Made by a program: the position numbers and the translations under genes | Shown here: piece by piece, positions 22,476 to 24,697 of the stretch | How the letters are laid out: the number at the start of each line of letters is the position of its first letter | How positions within the stretch are numbered: the first letter of the stretch is position 1 | Source of the DNA: a virus | Length of the DNA stretch: 24,697 nt | Virus record (IMG/VR): IMGVR_UViG_3300029268_000129 | Location: 1 to 24,697 of that record | Direction: 5' to 3' (one strand) | Notes under the pieces: generated by a model | Database searches by the model: none | What the model was told of the DNA's origin: nothing | The model's input: the letters and a program-made list of their open reading frames with translations, nothing else

Positions 22476-24167
22476 TTAATAACTTACTGCCCTAGTATGT
22501 CTTTCGTAAGGACAAACATCACCCTTAGGCCATTCTCTATCGTCCTTAACCATACTTCTCAAAAAATCAATACTAACAGCTCTATTATGACTTTGTTTTG
22601 GTCGTCTCATCATCAACCAATCAACCGCCATCATTAACATCATCACACAATCAGTTCTAAGTTTTTTATCTGCAAAAGCATAATTAGTTAATTCTCCAAT
22701 TAATTCAGGTATATTAGGAACTCTAATTAAGCCCCAATTCTTATTTAAATCTTTTCTAACACCATCCTTAGTAATTATCAATTTTCTATTTAAAAGTACA
22801 TTACCAGTTCCATCCATAGCTGATTTCAAATTAGCCAATCCTTGTGCTTTTTTAGATCCTCCACTTCCTGTTGGTCCCGCATCAAAATTAATAGGGTAAA
22901 TATCTCTAAGAAATGCCTGAGCATTTTTACCTCCTGGTCCAGAAGCATCTATAATTACTTTCCCTCTAAATTTTCTGCTTAAATCTCTAATCATTTCATA
23001 TTGCAATGGAACTGGAACATCCTTAGCCTTCATTCTAATAAACTTCACCAATTTCCAAGGTTCTTCTGTATAATCAAAAACCCCAATAACTGTATAATCT
23101 GCCCAAAGTGAATTTCCGCTAGCGAAATCAGCTGATACTAAATACATCCTTCCTGGAATTCCTTCTTCTATTACCTTTAATTCTGGATCAATCATATTCC
23201 TTACCCTCTCATGCCCAAAGAATTTTTCCCCCACATTAACGAATTCTCCATCAATAATCTGCCTTCTTAATTCAGGATCAGCTACTGATTCAATCTGTCT
23301 AATGAATGTTCTATCCAAATAGATATTGTCATACATACTTCCTCTCTGCACATAATAAAGCCCCTGACTATCCCAGTTTGGCCGCTTCATTTCTTCCTCA
23401 GCAGTTTCAATCATCCTCTGATAATCAAAACCATTTGGTTGTGGCGTTCCAACAAAATGGATACTTCCCTTATAACTCGCTAAACGAGGTAATAATGTGT
23501 TCGTTGTAAATGTATACAATTCCTGCACATCAGAACATTCATCCCCAGTTATAAAAGCCAAAGCCTTCATCTTAAAACTTTTACCCATGTCATCAAAACT
23601 TCTCCCTAATGTCTGCGATTTATTGAACCAAGTAATTCCAGGCATCAACTGAGCTGACGATTTATCATCCTCAATTGCCCATCCTTTTAATGAAGAATCA
23701 TTAACTCTATATTTAGCATTTTTAAATTTATACCCACAATGTAAACAATTGAATATCTTATCTTTAGCAGTTCTCTTATGGATTTTATGACTATTACAGT
23801 TTGGGCAACACTGTATATTTAAATTTCCCTCAACCATATCAACCATTAATCTTAATACTTCTCTACTTTGTTCATATTGTGGTCCGAAAATCAAAGTATC
23901 ATATGGTATTCTTAACCACTCATCTTCTGACCACACTTGTCCAGTTCTTCTAGGTTTTATAGTGGCTTCCCAAATATGGAGTATTGCTTCTCCTAATGTC
24001 TTTCCCCATCTATTTCCAGGTCGCAGAAATGATATTAACCTTTTGCTACTCTCTCTAATCCATTTCTGTTGCCCAGGATGAGGCCATATTCCCAACATCT
24101 TATCTGCGAATTCTAGTGGATCATTTCTAACTGCCGAACTTAATTCAATATTATTTAGATCTGACAT
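22476..24167 (-). CDS. terL: Terminase large subunit with inserted zinc ribbon
   Basis: Walker A RPGNRWGKT lies at residues 49-57, and Walker B with catalytic Glu (FITGDE) at 205-210, with Asp209-Glu210. A coupling-type VGTP follows at 239-242. The nuclease acidic residues fit Asp347 (VSADFASG), Asp407 (VIIDASG) and Asp506 (RTDC). Between the Walker motifs a treble-cleft or zinc-ribbon insert has Cys121-x2-Cys124 and Cys141-x2-Cys144, probably binding zinc. The size (563 aa) is normal for a phage large terminase. ATG is preceded by a GGAG ribosome-binding site, and the upstream stop lies one base before. The role is ATP-driven packaging and headful or site cutting of phage DNA. Confidence 0.9.
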   Translation of the reverse strand: MSDLNNIELSSAVRNDPLEFADKMLGIWPHPGQQKWIRESSKRLISFLRPGNRWGKTLGEAILHIWEATIKPRRTGQVWSEDEWLRIPYDTLIFGPQYEQSREVLRLMVDMVEGNLNIQCCPNCNSHKIHKRTAKDKIFNCLHCGYKFKNAKYRVNDSSLKGWAIEDDKSSAQLMPGITWFNKSQTLGRSFDDMGKSFKMKALAFITGDECSDVQELYTFTTNTLLPRLASYKGSIHFVGTPQPNGFDYQRMIETAEEEMKRPNWDSQGLYYVQRGSMYDNIYLDRTFIRQIESVADPELRRQIIDGEFVNVGEKFFGHERVRNMIDPELKVIEEGIPGRMYLVSADFASGNSLWADYTVIGVFDYTEEPWKLVKFIRMKAKDVPVPLQYEMIRDLSRKFRGKVIIDASGPGGKNAQAFLRDIYPINFDAGPTGSGGSKKAQGLANLKSAMDGTGNVLLNRKLIITKDGVRKDLNKNWGLIRVPNIPELIGELTNYAFADKKLRTDCVMMLMMAVDWLMMRRPKQSHNRAVSIDFLRSMVKDDREWPKGDVCPYERHTRAVSY

Positions 24168-24168
24168 A

Positions 24169-24618
24169 TTATTCTGTCTCCGCAGTGAGCTTTCCTGTTT
24201 TTGGAGGTTCTATAAATCCCCCCAAGAACTTAGCAATTGATAATTTCAAAGCATCCTGCCCCATTTGTAATTTTCTACCTTCTAAATCAATCTTTTTAAG
24301 TGTCCCAGCTAATTTAAGTTTCTTCTCAGGTGAAAGGAATTCTAATGTTTCGTCATTCATTCCATCTTGTAAAAGCTTCTCAGCAGCTGTGTCATAGGTG
24401 TGTATCTTTTTAAGTTCTCCACCTGTATTAATTATTGTACTAACATTCATATGTTTTTTCTTTTTATGTTCTTTAAGTATCTCCCATAACTGTCCTTTTC
24501 TACATTTCAATATCCTGAAATATTTCTCCGCAATTAATTCTAGATTAACTTCACTTTTAATTAAATTATCTATTTCTTTTTTAATTTCACTTTTACAGAT
24601 AATACAAGTAGTTGTCAT
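24169..24618 (-). CDS. Putative small terminase subunit, zinc finger/HTH
   Basis: The 149-residue product begins MTTTCIICKSEIKKEID, with Cys5-x2-Cys8 and His51/His56 in LKEHKKKKH at the end of a helix-turn-helix-like region (NLELIAEKYFRILKCRKGQLWEIL). This is the common 'CxxC, then HTH, then HxxxxH' arrangement of small phage DNA-binding proteins. A helical C-terminal part (LSPEKKLKLAGTLKKIDLEGRKLQMGQDALKLS) could form a ring-oligomer interface. It precedes large terminase by one base, so function as TerS (recognition of the packaging site) is well supported by position, though the motif alone would also suit a transcription factor. The ATG at 24618 may be leaderless, right behind the promoter. 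Confidence 0.7.
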   Translation of the reverse strand: MTTTCIICKSEIKKEIDNLIKSEVNLELIAEKYFRILKCRKGQLWEILKEHKKKKHMNVSTIINTGGELKKIHTYDTAAEKLLQDGMNDETLEFLSPEKKLKLAGTLKKIDLEGRKLQMGQDALKLSIAKFLGGFIEPPKTGKLTAETE

Positions 24619-24623
24619 ATCAA

Positions 24624-24652
24624 AGATTATTCTAATTAAAAGGTTTTGTCAA
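24624..24652 (-). promoter_or_regulatory. TTGACA-type promoter of the packaging/head operon
   Basis: A perfect TTGACA (24647-24652) is followed after 17 bp by TAATCT (24624-24629); with 15 bp spacing AATAAT (24626-24631, five of six) is an alternative -10. ATG at 24618 follows the TAATCT by five bases, the same geometry as at 13.06 kb. Confidence 0.45.
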
Positions 24653-24657
24653 ATAAA

Positions 24658-24693
24658 AGCCCCCAGTCTATCATTCCTAATAAACCGAGAGCT
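24658..24693 (-). terminator. Possible terminator of the upstream unit
   Basis: On the minus strand AGCTCTC (24687-24693) can pair with GGGGGCT (24658-24664) with two wobble pairs and a 22-base loop, followed by TTTATTT. The right arm is the same sequence as the right arm of the capsid terminator, so a stronger left arm may lie outside the window. Confidence 0.35.
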
Positions 24694-24697
24694 CTCT

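Noticed and set aside
1-24697. Alternative genetic code (TGA recoded) as in some candidate-phyla phages
   Set aside because: TGA ends several genes in ATGA overlaps and full-length homolog-like proteins are read with the standard code.

Overview
The window is a segment of a tailed double-stranded DNA phage (Caudoviricetes), most likely podovirus-like. Every convincing gene lies on the minus strand, so the functional order runs from right (about 24.6 kb) to left (position 1). Coding density is very high, the DNA is AT-rich, and no tRNA, rRNA, CRISPR array, insertion sequence or integrase is visible. TGA is a normal stop (it ends genes in several ATGA overlaps), so there is no sign of stop-codon recoding. 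The host cannot be named. Many starts lack a Shine-Dalgarno sequence while a few internal genes have a clear one. The podovirus assignment rests on an N4-gp56-type major capsid protein and an SU10-type head-tail adaptor, and on the absence of tail-tube, sheath and tape-measure genes.

Packaging and head block (24.6 to 13.1 kb): a zinc-finger/HTH small-terminase candidate, large terminase with an inserted zinc ribbon, portal, a virion-type lytic transglycosylase, two very large proteins (811 and 799 aa) that are probable internal/ejection proteins, a scaffold-like acidic coiled-coil protein, and the major capsid protein. This block ends in a strong GC-rich terminator at 13099-13124.

Accessory block (13.06 to 9.56 kb): directly after the terminator there is a TTGACA-type promoter, then a small protein of unknown function, three glycosyltransferases of different folds, a 63-aa CxxCxGxG zinc protein and a SAM methyltransferase. 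Most junctions are ATGA overlaps. It looks like a single glycan-building operon placed between capsid and adaptor genes, plausibly decorating the virion or altering host surface glycans.

Tail and adhesin block (9.5 kb to position 1): adaptor, a 135-aa protein, a kelch-like propeller protein, a 47-aa coiled-coil protein, a lectin-like protein, a small LysM protein, a Ser/Thr/Pro-rich disordered protein, a 96-aa fibre-like protein, a 949-aa adhesin with DUF2341/LamG-like modules and a propeller, a 57-aa protein with a Trp-led 10-residue repeat, a fibre protein, and a glycine-rich protein that runs off the left edge.

The most interesting non-coding signal is a 19-bp element, TAATTATCTAATACTTTTA on the minus strand, found at seven gene boundaries. 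Five copies lie 26-28 bp before the next ATG. It behaves like a phage-specific promoter (or another start-of-unit signal) that divides the region into short units. Two further operon starts, at the right edge and at 13.06 kb, instead use TTGACA-type promoters that place the ATG where transcription should begin, which suggests leaderless mRNAs.
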